This document shows, piece by piece, positions 44,522 to 52,663 of a stretch of DNA of 64,000 nucleotides. The notes beneath the pieces were generated by a model. That model did no database searches and was not told where the DNA came from. It saw only the letters and a list, made by a program, of their open reading frames with translations. This DNA comes from Roseiarcus sp963696665 (GTDB lineage Bacteria > Pseudomonadota > Alphaproteobacteria > Rhizobiales > Beijerinckiaceae), in NCBI GenBank assembly GCA_963696665.1, contig CAVOLE010000030.1:59124-123123 (forward strand), given 5' to 3'. The position numbers and the translations under genes are program-made. How positions within the stretch are numbered: position 1 is the first letter of the stretch; every line of letters starts with the position of its first letter.

Positions 44522-44586
44522 GTTCAATCAAAATCTCGCCGATTGGGAATCCCACTTCCAATTCGATCCAACCGCAGGACGCTCTA
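44522..44586 (-). repeat. Diverged solo IS630-type terminus
   Basis: Read on the minus strand this begins TTAGAGC and shares with the right end of the adjacent IS630 the blocks TAGAGC, GGGATTCCC, AAT-GG and TGATT(C/G)A at matching spacing. It looks like the end of an older, otherwise lost, related element or MITE. Confidence 0.45.
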
Positions 44587-44718
44587 AATGTAAGACGCGG
44601 GGGCGCTCCGAGCCAGGCGCGCCCCGGTTCGTGCGCGAGACGGCAGGCTCGTTTCGGCGTGTTGGAGAGCGAGCGAGCCCAGCCCGTCGAAAGGCGGGCT
44701 CTAGGCCGCGGAACCCGG

Positions 44719-45432
44719 TCAGCTCGCGATTTCGCCAGGCGCCGGCGGCGTTGTCATTTGCAATTGGACTTGCAGGCGCTGCGCGGTGCTTTGCACGTGT
44801 GCGCGAGTCAGTCTTTCGAGCCGCTGACAATCGCCGACGGCAAAGGCTTCGATCAGCATCTCGTGCTCGCGCTGCGGCTCGAGAAGATTTCCGGTAAGGT
44901 TGATCTCCATCCGGATGTAGGGCTCGGCCAGGTCGCGCGCCATGTCCAGCAGGCGCATATGATGCCGACGTCCGGCGCCCCCCAATAAAACGGTGTGAAG
45001 CTCGTAGTTGAGTTCCGACCAGCGTTGGCGGTCGGCTTCGGTGTTGCTCGCCGCGAGGCTTCGCATCTGCGCGTTGAGTTCAAGTAACCGGACCGTGACT
45101 TGAGGATCGCGTTGCTGGGCCGCCGCTCTGGCGAGGCTCGCCTCGAGCATCGCGCGCAACTCGAAAATTTCCGCGATCTCGCCGGGCGCCAGGGAGACGA
45201 CGGCGCATCCTCTGTGCGGCATCGATACGATCAAGCCCTCCGCCTCCAGCCTCGGCAAGGCCTCCCGCAACGGGCCGCGGCTGACGCCGAGCTGTTGAGC
45301 GATGTCTTCCTGCCGCAAGATCTGGCCAGGACGGAACGCGCCGTTGAGTATGGCCGACTTGAGCTGCTGGTATACTGCTTCCGGGAGCAAAGTGGATTTC
45401 GGTATTTGCTTTAGCGACTTGCCTGTTTTCAT
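44719..45432 (-). CDS. GntR-family regulator (FCD domain)
   Basis: 237-residue repressor. The N-terminal winged helix (EAVYQQLKSAILNGAFRPGQILRQEDIAQQLGVSRGPLREALPRLEAEGLIVSMPHRGCAVV, about 18-77) is typical GntR. The C-terminal helical FCD effector domain includes FELRAMLEASLARAAAQ, NYELHTVLLGGAGRRHHMRLLDMARDLAEPYIRM and EHEMLIEAFAVGDCQRLERLTRAHV; the conserved Asp/His metal ligands are partly changed. It is divergent from the importer operon across a 493-base region with a perfect GATTGTCGACAATC palindrome, and a near-identical site lies before the ene-reductase/RidA genes, so it likely represses both. Confidence 0.9.
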   Translation of the reverse strand: MKTGKSLKQIPKSTLLPEAVYQQLKSAILNGAFRPGQILRQEDIAQQLGVSRGPLREALPRLEAEGLIVSMPHRGCAVVSLAPGEIAEIFELRAMLEASLARAAAQQRDPQVTVRLLELNAQMRSLAASNTEADRQRWSELNYELHTVLLGGAGRRHHMRLLDMARDLAEPYIRMEINLTGNLLEPQREHEMLIEAFAVGDCQRLERLTRAHVQSTAQRLQVQLQMTTPPAPGEIAS

Positions 45433-45780
45433 TGTCTAAGCTTCCGCTGGCGGCGAACCGCTGAGTCCTTCGCGAATCCGGATGCAGCCGCTCGGGGCGC
45501 CTAACACATGTGCAACAGCGCGAAAGGTGTGCCGAATGCGCAGCTTGTATACTGACGACAGAGATTCAGCAATCGAATATGACGCCGCGTCCACGCCCGC
45601 GGTCGCAAATCTTTCTCCGCCTCCCGCGCTTTTGGCTCCATAAAACGCTCCTGACGCCCGTCGGCGCGAAACCAACCTCGTTTTCGTGCCGCGATCGACG
45701 CCGATCCGGTGTCGGGCGCTCCAGCCGACCGGGCCACGCCTCCAAAACTCGATCGAGATCCTCGCTCCAAAATTCAGCAC

Positions 45781-45794
45781 GATTGTCGACAATC
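45781..45794 (+). promoter_or_regulatory. Probable GntR operator before the importer operon
   Basis: Perfect 14-bp palindrome GATTGTCGACAATC, 132 bases before the binding-protein start. A second weaker site is nearer the gene. The core recurs with one change at 41627-41639. Confidence 0.68.
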
Positions 45795-45885
45795 GTCAAT
45801 TGTGACCCATCCAGGCACGCATCTTGCTCGTTTCCGATTGGGGCGCGCGGCGACGGCCCGCGCTCAGATGATTTCGGCTGGGTCG

Positions 45886-45898
45886 GTTGGCGACAATC
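45886..45898 (+). promoter_or_regulatory. Second, weaker GntR-like half operator
   Basis: GTTGGCGACAATC matches ATTGTCGACAATC at 11 of 13 positions and ends 27 bases before the ATG of the binding-protein gene, where a repressor would block transcription. Confidence 0.45.
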
Positions 45899-45925
45899 GA
45901 CATAATGTACAGAAGGAATTGACAC

Positions 45926-46999
45926 ATGCTGAAAGCGCCGAGCCATTTTGTATTTGCTGCCTTGTGTTCCCTCGCCGCCACTCTCGGCGCGCCGAAGATC
46001 GCGGCGGCCGACGAGCAGGATCGCTATCTGGGCGTGACCGATCAGGTCAAAGACAAGGCCCCCTTCCTGCGATACGGGGTCACGTTGGTCCACCTGCAGG
46101 ACGATTTCTGGAAAGGCATGGCGTACGGCATCGTCGACGAAGTCAACCGCGTCGGAGGCAAGGTCGTCCAGATCAGCATTGCAGGAAAATTCGGCAATAT
46201 GGCCGAACAATACGCCCAAATCGAAGCCATGATGGCGAAGGGCATTGACGTTCTCGTGCTCGGGCCTTCCTCCTTCGACGGCTTCGACCCCATGCTCGAG
46301 AAGGTGAGGGCCAAAGGGATCAAGATAATCGCCGCCGGCATTCCGCTCAACAGCAAGGTTGTCGATTTTGGCGTGGTGATGAGCGACTTCGAGGTCGGCA
46401 AGTCGCTGGGTGACATGCTCTGCCAAAATCGGCCGAAGGGCCAGTCTACGTTCAAGACGCTGGCGCTGCCCGGTCCCGCCGGAGCGGAGTGGACCCGGCT
46501 CCGAGTCGATGGTCTGATGGAGTCGGCAAAGAATTGCCCGGGCGAGGAAGTCGTCGTCGCGCCCGTCGGAGGCGAGATCAGCCTCGGCTACGGCCTGGCG
46601 ACCACGGCGGACATGATCACGAAAAACCCCGACGCGAGCTTCGTGTGGACTCCGACGATGGGTCTCGGCATGGGCGCCATTCAGGCGGTCAAGCAACGAC
46701 ACGCCAACATGAAGGTGGTCGGCAGCACGATTGTCCGGGGCATTTTCCCTGAACTCGATAGCGGGACGCTGCTGGGAGACAATACCGAGCCGGCGATCCT
46801 GATGGGACGGCTAATGGTCCAATATTCGATCCGCCAAAAGCTGGGCCTGCCGACGCCGCTGATCAAGGAGGACAAGAATTTTCCCTATCCGGTGGTGGTC
46901 ACGCCGACCCGGATCATCAGCAAGGACAACTACAAGCAATATCCCTGGGAAGAGACGGACGTCCCGCCGGCTGATTGGTCGATCGACGCCTTTCAGTGA
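45926..46999 (+). CDS. Sugar-type ABC transporter periplasmic binding protein
   Basis: 357-residue protein of the periplasmic-binding-protein-4 (ribose/TorT-like) family. The signal peptide MLKAPSHFVFAALCSLAATLGAPKIAAA is followed by YGVTLVHLQDDFWKGMAYGIVDEVNRVGGKVVQISIAGKFGNMAEQYAQIEAMMAKGIDVLVLGP, AAGIPLNSKVVDFGVVMSDFEVGKSLGDMLCQ, and TPTMGLGMGAIQAVKQRHANMKVVGSTI. The ATG has an AAGGA site 8 bases upstream. First gene of the operon binding protein, ATPase, permease, RidA. The TorT-like features leave the ligand open; it need not be a sugar. Confidence 0.92.
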   Translation: MLKAPSHFVFAALCSLAATLGAPKIAAADEQDRYLGVTDQVKDKAPFLRYGVTLVHLQDDFWKGMAYGIVDEVNRVGGKVVQISIAGKFGNMAEQYAQIEAMMAKGIDVLVLGPSSFDGFDPMLEKVRAKGIKIIAAGIPLNSKVVDFGVVMSDFEVGKSLGDMLCQNRPKGQSTFKTLALPGPAGAEWTRLRVDGLMESAKNCPGEEVVVAPVGGEISLGYGLATTADMITKNPDASFVWTPTMGLGMGAIQAVKQRHANMKVVGSTIVRGIFPELDSGTLLGDNTEPAILMGRLMVQYSIRQKLGLPTPLIKEDKNFPYPVVVTPTRIISKDNYKQYPWEETDVPPADWSIDAFQ

Positions 47000-47118
47000 C
47001 TGCGTAGCACTGAGCTAAGCCTAGCCGGGCGCGGCTGCGCCGCCTCGTCCCGTCTTCGCATCGCGGAGCCCGCGGCGCGTTGGGCGGGACAGCGGACAAA
47101 TTCGAGAGTGCGGTAGAG

Positions 47119-48717
47119 ATGTCGGACACTGAGAAGGACACGATCGTCGTCGACCGAAGCGCGCCGGAAGCGCAGGACATCATCGTTCTCGAATGCATTC
47201 ACAAGCGCTACGGGTCTACCCACGCCGTCAACAATGTCTCGATGATCTTCCGCGCCGGCGAGGTGCATGCCCTTCTCGGGGAAAACGGCGCCGGCAAATC
47301 GACGATCGGAAAGATCATTGGCGGTCTGGTCCCTCCGGACGAAGGCCGGATCCTGGTCGACGGTCAAGAGACGCGCTTCCGCGGCGTCGCGTCTGCCCGC
47401 GGCTTCGGAATCGCGATGGTGTTCCAAGAGCTGTCGCTCGCCGCTCACCTGAGTGTGGCAGACAACATTTGTCTAGGGTCGGAAGCGGGCCGGTGTCCGA
47501 CGCGCCTCATACATCGGCGGGCCGAGAGCGAATTGTGCCGTCGTTTCCTCGACGAATATCAATTCGACATCGATCTCAAAAAGCCCGTCGCCGATCTCTC
47601 GGTCGCCAATCAGCAGTTGGTCGAGGTCGTCAAGGCGCTCGTGCGCAACCCGCGTGTGCTCATTCTCGATGAGCCGACCGCCATGCTCGGCGTTCGGGAG
47701 AACGAGAAGCTCTTGCAAGTCATCCGGAGCGTCCGCGCCCGTGGCGTGGCGATCGTGTTTGTCACGCATCACGTCGAAGAGGTGGTCAAGGTCGCGGACC
47801 GCGTCAGCCTGATGAAGGATGGCGCTCTCGTCGAATCGTTCCCTATGAGCGATGCCGTCGATGCTGCTTTCCTGATCGGCAAGCTGGTAGGCCGGCGCGC
47901 GAGAGAGAGCGTGGGCCGGCGCGCCACCTCGATCGGGGTGGATATGGCGAAATTCGCCAACCTGCCTGCACGCGGCGGGGGAAGCGCTGATATTCCCATG
48001 CGGCGCGGAGAGGTGGTGGCGCTATATGGCGTCGTCGGATCGGGCACCGAGAGAATCGGCCATGCGATGGTAGGGCTCGCCGACATTCATCCGGCCACGA
48101 TAACGCTCGCCGGCTCGGCCTTCCGACCGCGCAGCCCGGCCGCAGCGGCGAAGCAGGGCGTTTCGTATTTGCCATCGGGTCGAGCGGCCAATTGCATATT
48201 GCCGAGCCGCAGTGTCCGCGAAAATCTCATGGTCACTCAGCTGACGCCGATTCTGAAGAGAGGTGTCCTTCAGGACCGTCTCGAACGCGACCATACCCAG
48301 GATCAGCTGAAGCGTCTCAAGACCCGGTACGCCGACTACGATCATTCGATCGTCGCCCTCAGCGGCGGAAATCAGCAGAAGGTCTTGTTCGGACGGGCGC
48401 TAGGTCGCTCAAGCTCCATCCTCGTGCTCGAGGATCCGACAGCCGGCGTCGACATCGGCGCGAAGCGGGATATCCACGAATTGCTAGCAGCCCGGGTGCA
48501 AGACGGGCTGAGCGTCCTGCTTATTTCGAGCGATCTCTTGGAAACGATCGCAATCGCTCATGTAGTCTACACAGTCATCGGTGGACGGATCGTCCGAAAG
48601 TACGAGAACCCAACAATCGACGACGAAGCCAACATTATTTCCGATGTCCTCGGCGGCTCCCGAAGCGCCGATGAAGAGTCGCGAAGATCATGGCCCCACC
48701 TTGGGACTCCCGAATGA
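47119..48717 (+). CDS. Sugar-type ABC transporter ATPase (two fused domains)
   Basis: RbsA/MglA-type ATPase of 532 residues from the ATG at 47119 (an in-frame TTG lies at 47080). The first nucleotide-binding domain is complete: Walker A LLGENGAGKST, Q-loop MVFQELSLA, signature LSVANQQLVEVVKAL, Walker B VLILDEPTA. The second has a degenerate Walker A (LYGVVGSGTERIGHAM, lacking the Lys), as usual for this family, plus signature LSGGNQQKVLFGRAL and Walker B-like ILVLEDPTAGVDIGAKRDI (Glu-Asp order unusual). It stops within the ATGA that starts the permease gene. Confidence 0.92.
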   Translation: MSDTEKDTIVVDRSAPEAQDIIVLECIHKRYGSTHAVNNVSMIFRAGEVHALLGENGAGKSTIGKIIGGLVPPDEGRILVDGQETRFRGVASARGFGIAMVFQELSLAAHLSVADNICLGSEAGRCPTRLIHRRAESELCRRFLDEYQFDIDLKKPVADLSVANQQLVEVVKALVRNPRVLILDEPTAMLGVRENEKLLQVIRSVRARGVAIVFVTHHVEEVVKVADRVSLMKDGALVESFPMSDAVDAAFLIGKLVGRRARESVGRRATSIGVDMAKFANLPARGGGSADIPMRRGEVVALYGVVGSGTERIGHAMVGLADIHPATITLAGSAFRPRSPAAAAKQGVSYLPSGRAANCILPSRSVRENLMVTQLTPILKRGVLQDRLERDHTQDQLKRLKTRYADYDHSIVALSGGNQQKVLFGRALGRSSSILVLEDPTAGVDIGAKRDIHELLAARVQDGLSVLLISSDLLETIAIAHVVYTVIGGRIVRKYENPTIDDEANIISDVLGGSRSADEESRRSWPHLGTPE

Positions 48718-49691
48718 AAAAGGCTGCTTCGGATCTAAGCCTGCAGCCTGCCCAAGCGCGGCGACTGCTTCCCCTCAACCTCAGCGACTTCGCTCTGCCG
48801 CTGTTCATCGTGATCTATTCCGCGATCGTCGGCGTGATCGAACCCCGCTTCCTGGCTTGGGACAACATTGAAAATCTGATGAGTCAGATCGCTCCGCTGC
48901 TCATCATGTCGATCGGCCAAGCGTTCACGATCATAACCGGCGGGCTTGATCTGTCGATGGCGGCGGTCATGTCGTTATCGGGTATCGTCGGAGTTCTTAG
49001 CGCCAAATACGTCGGCGCCTGGGGCGCGGCCGTTGTCATGGCGCTGGTCGGCGCCGCAGTCGGGACTTTGACCGGGGCGCTGATCGCTTACCAGCGCACG
49101 TCGCCGTTCATTGTCACGTTGGGAATGTCTTCCGTGGCGACTGCCGTCGCGCTCATTCTCGCCCATGGCGTGCCGATATACACCATCCCACGCGAATTGT
49201 CGGAGACGATCGGTTTCGGGTTGATCCTCAACGTCCCGGTGAGCTTCTTGATCGCGGTGTGTTTGCTCCTGGTGGGCGCGTTTTTGCTCCGCAAAACGAT
49301 TTTCGGTCGCTATGTATACGCGATCGGATCCAACACTTCGGCAGCGACCCGATCCGGCGTCCCGGTCCCGACTTACACGCTGCTGGTCTACGCGTTCGCG
49401 GGATTTTGCTCCGGTGTCGCCGGCATCGTTTTGACCTCGTGGGTCAACGCGGCGCAACCGGTCGCCGAACCGGACATGACGCTCAAATCGATCGCGGCCG
49501 TTGTTCTCGGCGGCATCGCCCTCACCGGCGGCAGCGGCGGCATGATGCATGTGCTCTATGGGTGCATCATTCTGGGCGCGCTTGCGAATTCGATGACGAT
49601 GATCGGCGTGTCCTCGTACTACCAGATCCTGGCGGTCGGCGTCGTCATCATAATCGCGGTGTTGCTGGATCGCGCGCGACGCCGCGTATGA
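48714..49691 (+). CDS. Sugar-type ABC transporter permease
   Basis: RbsC-type integral membrane subunit, 325 residues with 8-10 hydrophobic segments. The ATG at 48714 overlaps the ATPase stop (ATGA), giving coupled translation. Family motifs include FLAWDNIENLMSQIAPLLIMSIGQAFTIITGGLDLSMAAVMSLSG, RTSPFIVTLGMSSVATAVALIL, FGRYVYAIGSNTSAATRSGVPVPTYTLLVYAFAGFCSGVAGIVLTS and VVLGGIALTGGSGGMMHVLYGCIILGALANSMTMIGVSSYYQILAVGVVII. Only one permease is present, so the channel is probably a homodimer. Confidence 0.93.
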   Translation: MKKAASDLSLQPAQARRLLPLNLSDFALPLFIVIYSAIVGVIEPRFLAWDNIENLMSQIAPLLIMSIGQAFTIITGGLDLSMAAVMSLSGIVGVLSAKYVGAWGAAVVMALVGAAVGTLTGALIAYQRTSPFIVTLGMSSVATAVALILAHGVPIYTIPRELSETIGFGLILNVPVSFLIAVCLLLVGAFLLRKTIFGRYVYAIGSNTSAATRSGVPVPTYTLLVYAFAGFCSGVAGIVLTSWVNAAQPVAEPDMTLKSIAAVVLGGIALTGGSGGMMHVLYGCIILGALANSMTMIGVSSYYQILAVGVVIIIAVLLDRARRRV

Positions 49692-49857
49692 CCGCGTCGC
49701 CCACGGGGAGCGAACGTTCGATGATCCAAGGCTCCGCGGGGCTGTTCCCCCGAAGCGACCGTCCCCGCCCGCCGGGAATTTGCGTCGTTCGATGTCGTGG
49801 GCAACCCCAGAGCCACCGGCCCCGCCTCAATATCAAGCTGGAAAAGGACCAAATAAT

Positions 49858-50283
49858 ATGACTGCAAGCGTGCGCTACATAAACCCCATCGGCAGTGGGC
49901 CGGCGCAAGGCCTATACTCGCACGTGGGCGAGGTCACAGCGAGCGGATCGCGTCTCGCCTTCATCGCCGGCCAACTTTCCGTCGGAAGCGACGGCTCGAT
50001 CGTGGGAGCAGGTGACTTCAAAGCCCAATTCAAACAAGTGTTCGACAATTTGGGCGCGGTATTGTCCGGGCTCGGCGGAGGCTACGAGCATGTGGTGAAG
50101 TTCACCACCTATCTCGTACATTCTCAGGATATCGGCGCCTTCATGGAGTTGCGCGCGACGCTGTTTCCGATGATATTCAAGGGACCGCTCTATCCGCCGA
50201 ATACGCTGCTGATGGTCGATCGCCTCGTCAACGAGCCTTTCCTTATCGAGGTCGAGGCGGTCGCGCTGTTGCCCGCGGAATGA
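49858..50283 (+). CDS. RidA/YjgF-family protein (second copy)
   Basis: 141 residues from the ATG at 49858, 11 bases after an AAAGGA site: VRYINPIGSGPAQGLYSHVGEVTASGSRLAFIAGQLSVGSDGSIVGAGDFKAQFKQVFDNLGAVLSGLGGGYEHVVKFTTYLVHSQDIGAFMELRATLFPMIFKGPLYPPNTLLMVDRLVNEPFLIEVEAVALLP. The Rid fold is clear, but the canonical Arg (PAR) is replaced by PPNT, as in the first copy. Last gene of the importer operon. Two atypical Rid proteins in one cluster suggest that the pathway makes reactive imine/enamine intermediates or uses Rid folds as enzymes. Confidence 0.87.
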   Translation: MTASVRYINPIGSGPAQGLYSHVGEVTASGSRLAFIAGQLSVGSDGSIVGAGDFKAQFKQVFDNLGAVLSGLGGGYEHVVKFTTYLVHSQDIGAFMELRATLFPMIFKGPLYPPNTLLMVDRLVNEPFLIEVEAVALLPAE

Positions 50284-50751
50284 TGCAACAGGTGATCTCA
50301 AGGGTCGCCTGGACCGCGCGAACTGTGGGCCTGTGGGCGCTGATCCGGCTGACGGGCTCAATTGATCTGCCAGATCGATGAGCAGGTTCATGTCTGCTCG
50401 CCCTGTCCTTCGAAGCAGACACCGGACGCCCGCAAATACATCAACCAGCAGCTCGGCTCGATCTATGAACGCCTGCTTGAGCTCGAGGTCATTCGCGATG
50501 GAACGGAGATCATCATCAGGCCCAACGTCTTCGCCCGGAAGCTTCGGGCTGCTGTTATACGCCGGATGATCTAGTCAAGCTCATCATCCGCGAAACCCTT
50601 GATCCGCGTCCATCCGCAGGGATGGAGGCGTTCTCGGCGAAGGCGCGCGATTAGGAGGACCATAACCAATCCGAAGATCGTTGTCTTGGCGTTCTTGCCG
50701 GAATTGATCCGGCAGAGCGGTTTCCCGAATTGAAAATTTCCGACCCCGCCA

Positions 50752-50793
50752 CGGGCGCAGGATTTGAACCTGCGGCCTTCAGGTTATGAGCCT
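50752..50793 (-). tRNA. 3' half of an initiator tRNA-Met (fragment)
   Basis: On the minus strand: AGGCTCATAACCT anticodon arm (CAT), then GAAGG and the complete T arm GCAGG TTCAAAT CCTGC followed by GCCCG. This matches the 3' half of bacterial fMet tRNA. No D arm or matching 5' acceptor is present, so it is not a working gene. Confidence 0.7.
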
Positions 50794-50980
50794 AACGCCA
50801 GCACCGTGCGTGGTCCGACCCTATGGCTTTGTATCGCTCTGCTCTGCGATCTGTAACCACAGTGTAACCGCGATTCCTCGGCGCGTCCCGGATCTCTCGT
50901 GACGCCCATACTCGCATCTCCCGGTTGCACGAGAATCCATCGCAGTGCGCTTCCGTCAATCGCAAATTGTGTGGAGAATT

Positions 50981-51027
50981 GCGTCCCGGAGAGGACTTAA
51001 ACCTCTGACCCCAGGTTTAGGAAACGC
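50981..51027 (-). tRNA. 3' half of a tRNA, probably Arg (CCT), fragment
   Basis: On the minus strand: GTTTCCTAAACC anticodon-loop region (CCT), variable part, T arm AGAGG TTTAAGT CCTCT, then CCGGGAC as acceptor 3' strand. The 5' half is missing. Identification as Arg-CCT rests on the anticodon and the CCGGGAC acceptor. Confidence 0.6.
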
Positions 51028-51299
51028 GATTTTAAGGGTGTTGGATAGGTCCTTTGGCGTTCAAGAGCTTTCACCCCAGTTCAGGAAATACAGGAGCCCG
51101 GCGCCGAAGCGGTTCTTGAACCGACGCAAAAGGGCGTACACAGGCTTCAACCGGAGTGAAGTAGCGAAGCCGTAACCGGCGTGTAACCGAGCACGAAAAT
51201 TGACGGTCCGAGCCATCCGCTTTGCGCCCACAGACGCCGCGCAGCGAGCTCGCGACGCTGGCCGAGATGGGAGCCTGCCCTCGGGCTTGACCCGAAGTG

Positions 51300-52164
51300 C
51301 AGGGCGTCTCGACCCGGAAGGTGAAGGCGATTACCGAGGAGCAGTGTGGCTACGCCTTTTCGGCCTCCGCCATCTCCGCCATCAACAAGCGCCTGGACGA
51401 AAGGCTCGACGCCTTCGCCAAGCGCCCGCTCGCCGAGCCCTTCCCCTACCTCATCCTCGACGCCCGCTACGAGAAGGTGCGCGAGGGCGGCGTGGTCGCG
51501 AGCCAGGCCGAGTTGATCGCCATCGGCATCGACTGGGACGGACGCCGCCAAATCCTGGCCGTCGACATGGCCAACCGGAAAAGCCGCTCCTCGTGGAAGG
51601 ACTTCCTTGTCGGGCCGCGCCGACGCGGCCTTAACGGCGTCGAGTTCGTCGTCGCCGACGATGACGCCGGCCTTCGCTCCGCCGTCCGCGAGGTCCTGAC
51701 CGAGGCCGCCTTCCAGCGGGGCTCACGTCCACTTCCTCCGCAACGCCCTCGATCATCTGCCGCGCAAGGCGGACGACCTGTCTGCAGGAGTTGCGCTGGC
51801 TTTACGACCGGCGCTCGATCGAGGAGGCGCGCCAGGACCTCGCCGCATGGATCGCCAAGTGGGGAAACCGCCACCCGAAACTCGTCGGATGGGCCGAGGA
51901 AACCATCGAGGAGACCCTTACCTTCTACCGGCTCCCCCGCCAGCATCATAAGCATCTCAAGAGCACCAACATGCTCGAGCGCCTCAACGAAGAGATCAAG
52001 CGCAGAACCCATGTCGTGCGCATCTTCCCCAATGCAGAAGCCTGCCTGCGTCTCGTGCGCGCCTTAGCCGTCGAAACCCACGAAAACTGGCTCGAAGCCA
52101 CCGCTACCTCAACATGAACGATCTCAAGGAGCACAAGAAAACCCACCTCCGCAAAGCCGCATAA
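51300..52164 (+). pseudogene. IS256-family transposase, truncated and frameshifted
   Basis: QGVSTRKVKAITEEQCGYAFSASAISAINKRLDERLDAFAKRPLAEPFPYLILDARYEKVREGGVVASQAELIAIGIDWDGRRQILAV (first catalytic Asp) and GVEFVVADDDAGLR (second) are in one frame, AHVHFLRNALDHLPRKADD in another after 51,720, and ELRWLYDRRSIEEARQDLAAWIAKWG...RLPRQHHKHLKSTNMLERLNEEIKRRTHVVRIFP (catalytic Glu) in a third, with RYLNMNDLKEHKKTHLRKAA to 52164 after one more shift. The N-terminal hundred or so residues are missing. Dead element. Confidence 0.85.
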
Positions 52165-52663
52165 TCAGCCGATCCATGACCGCCTTTGCAGAACTTGACG
52201 CACAGAACCGACGCGAAGTGGTCAAGATGGGCCCGCAGAGCCCGAGCGTCGAATCATGGATAGGCATTCACCCGGGGTAGGCTATCGACACCGTTCCTCC
52301 TACGGCGTCACCTGAAATCCGACCGGCTGATCGACCGGACCGAAAAGAGGTTCTTCGCGGTCTGCGTGGTTATCGTCGATACCTCGCGCGCGGGTGCGCA
52401 TCTAAGACAATCCGCAAGCGGCTCGCCCGACGCTGCCTCATCTCTTTGGCTTTCCGTTGCCTCCTCAGCAATCCGTAGCAGCGCGGACGGGCTTCGGATG
52501 GTCAGCCTCCCCATCCCAAGCCCCTTGACCGAACCCTTCCCCATGTGAGCAATCCAGGGGAACGTAGGGCGCCGAGCGACTCGTCGATTGCTTCGTCGCT
52601 GCGCTCCTCGCGATGACGGCTTCAGTCGTTACGAGGTGTGGGCCCCGGCGCTCACGCCGAGTC
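52165..52663. other. Gene-free stretch after the IS256 remnant
   Basis: About 500 bases with no supported gene. The first 100 bases probably include the right end of the IS256 element. Near 52,586-52,620 lies GATTGCTTCGTCGCTGCGCT..., a dispersed repeat also seen in a shorter form at 17124-17155. Confidence 0.5.

Larger units (their letters stand above)
45433..45925. other. Divergent regulatory region between GntR gene and importer
   Basis: 493 bases without a gene. Besides the two operator-like sites it contains CTTGTATACTG near 45,543 (resembling TTGTATACAA operators of other GntR proteins). I see no sigma-70 promoter I would defend. Confidence 0.5.
50284..51299. other. Gene-free junction region with two tRNA 3' halves
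   Basis: About 1 kb between the second RidA gene and the IS256 remnant. A 70-residue plus-strand frame near 50,362-50,574 is not recognisable and I do not call it. The region holds two separate minus-strand tRNA-like 3' halves and two GTAACC...GTGTAACCG motifs (50,855-50,872 and 51,170-51,190). It looks like the debris of integration events. Confidence 0.6.

Noticed and set aside
45566..46702. 378-codon minus-strand frame
   Set aside because: Antisense to the importer binding-protein gene and its regulatory region; no domain.
50362..50574. 70-codon plus-strand frame after the second RidA gene
   Set aside because: Parts look protein-like (GSIYERLLELEVIRDGTEIIIRP), but no family, start signal or neighbour supports it. 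It may be a fragment of an integrase-type gene.
50752..50830. A complete tRNA-Met gene on the minus strand
   Set aside because: Anticodon and T arms are good, but no D arm or 5' acceptor strand pairs with the 3' end; it is only a 3' half.
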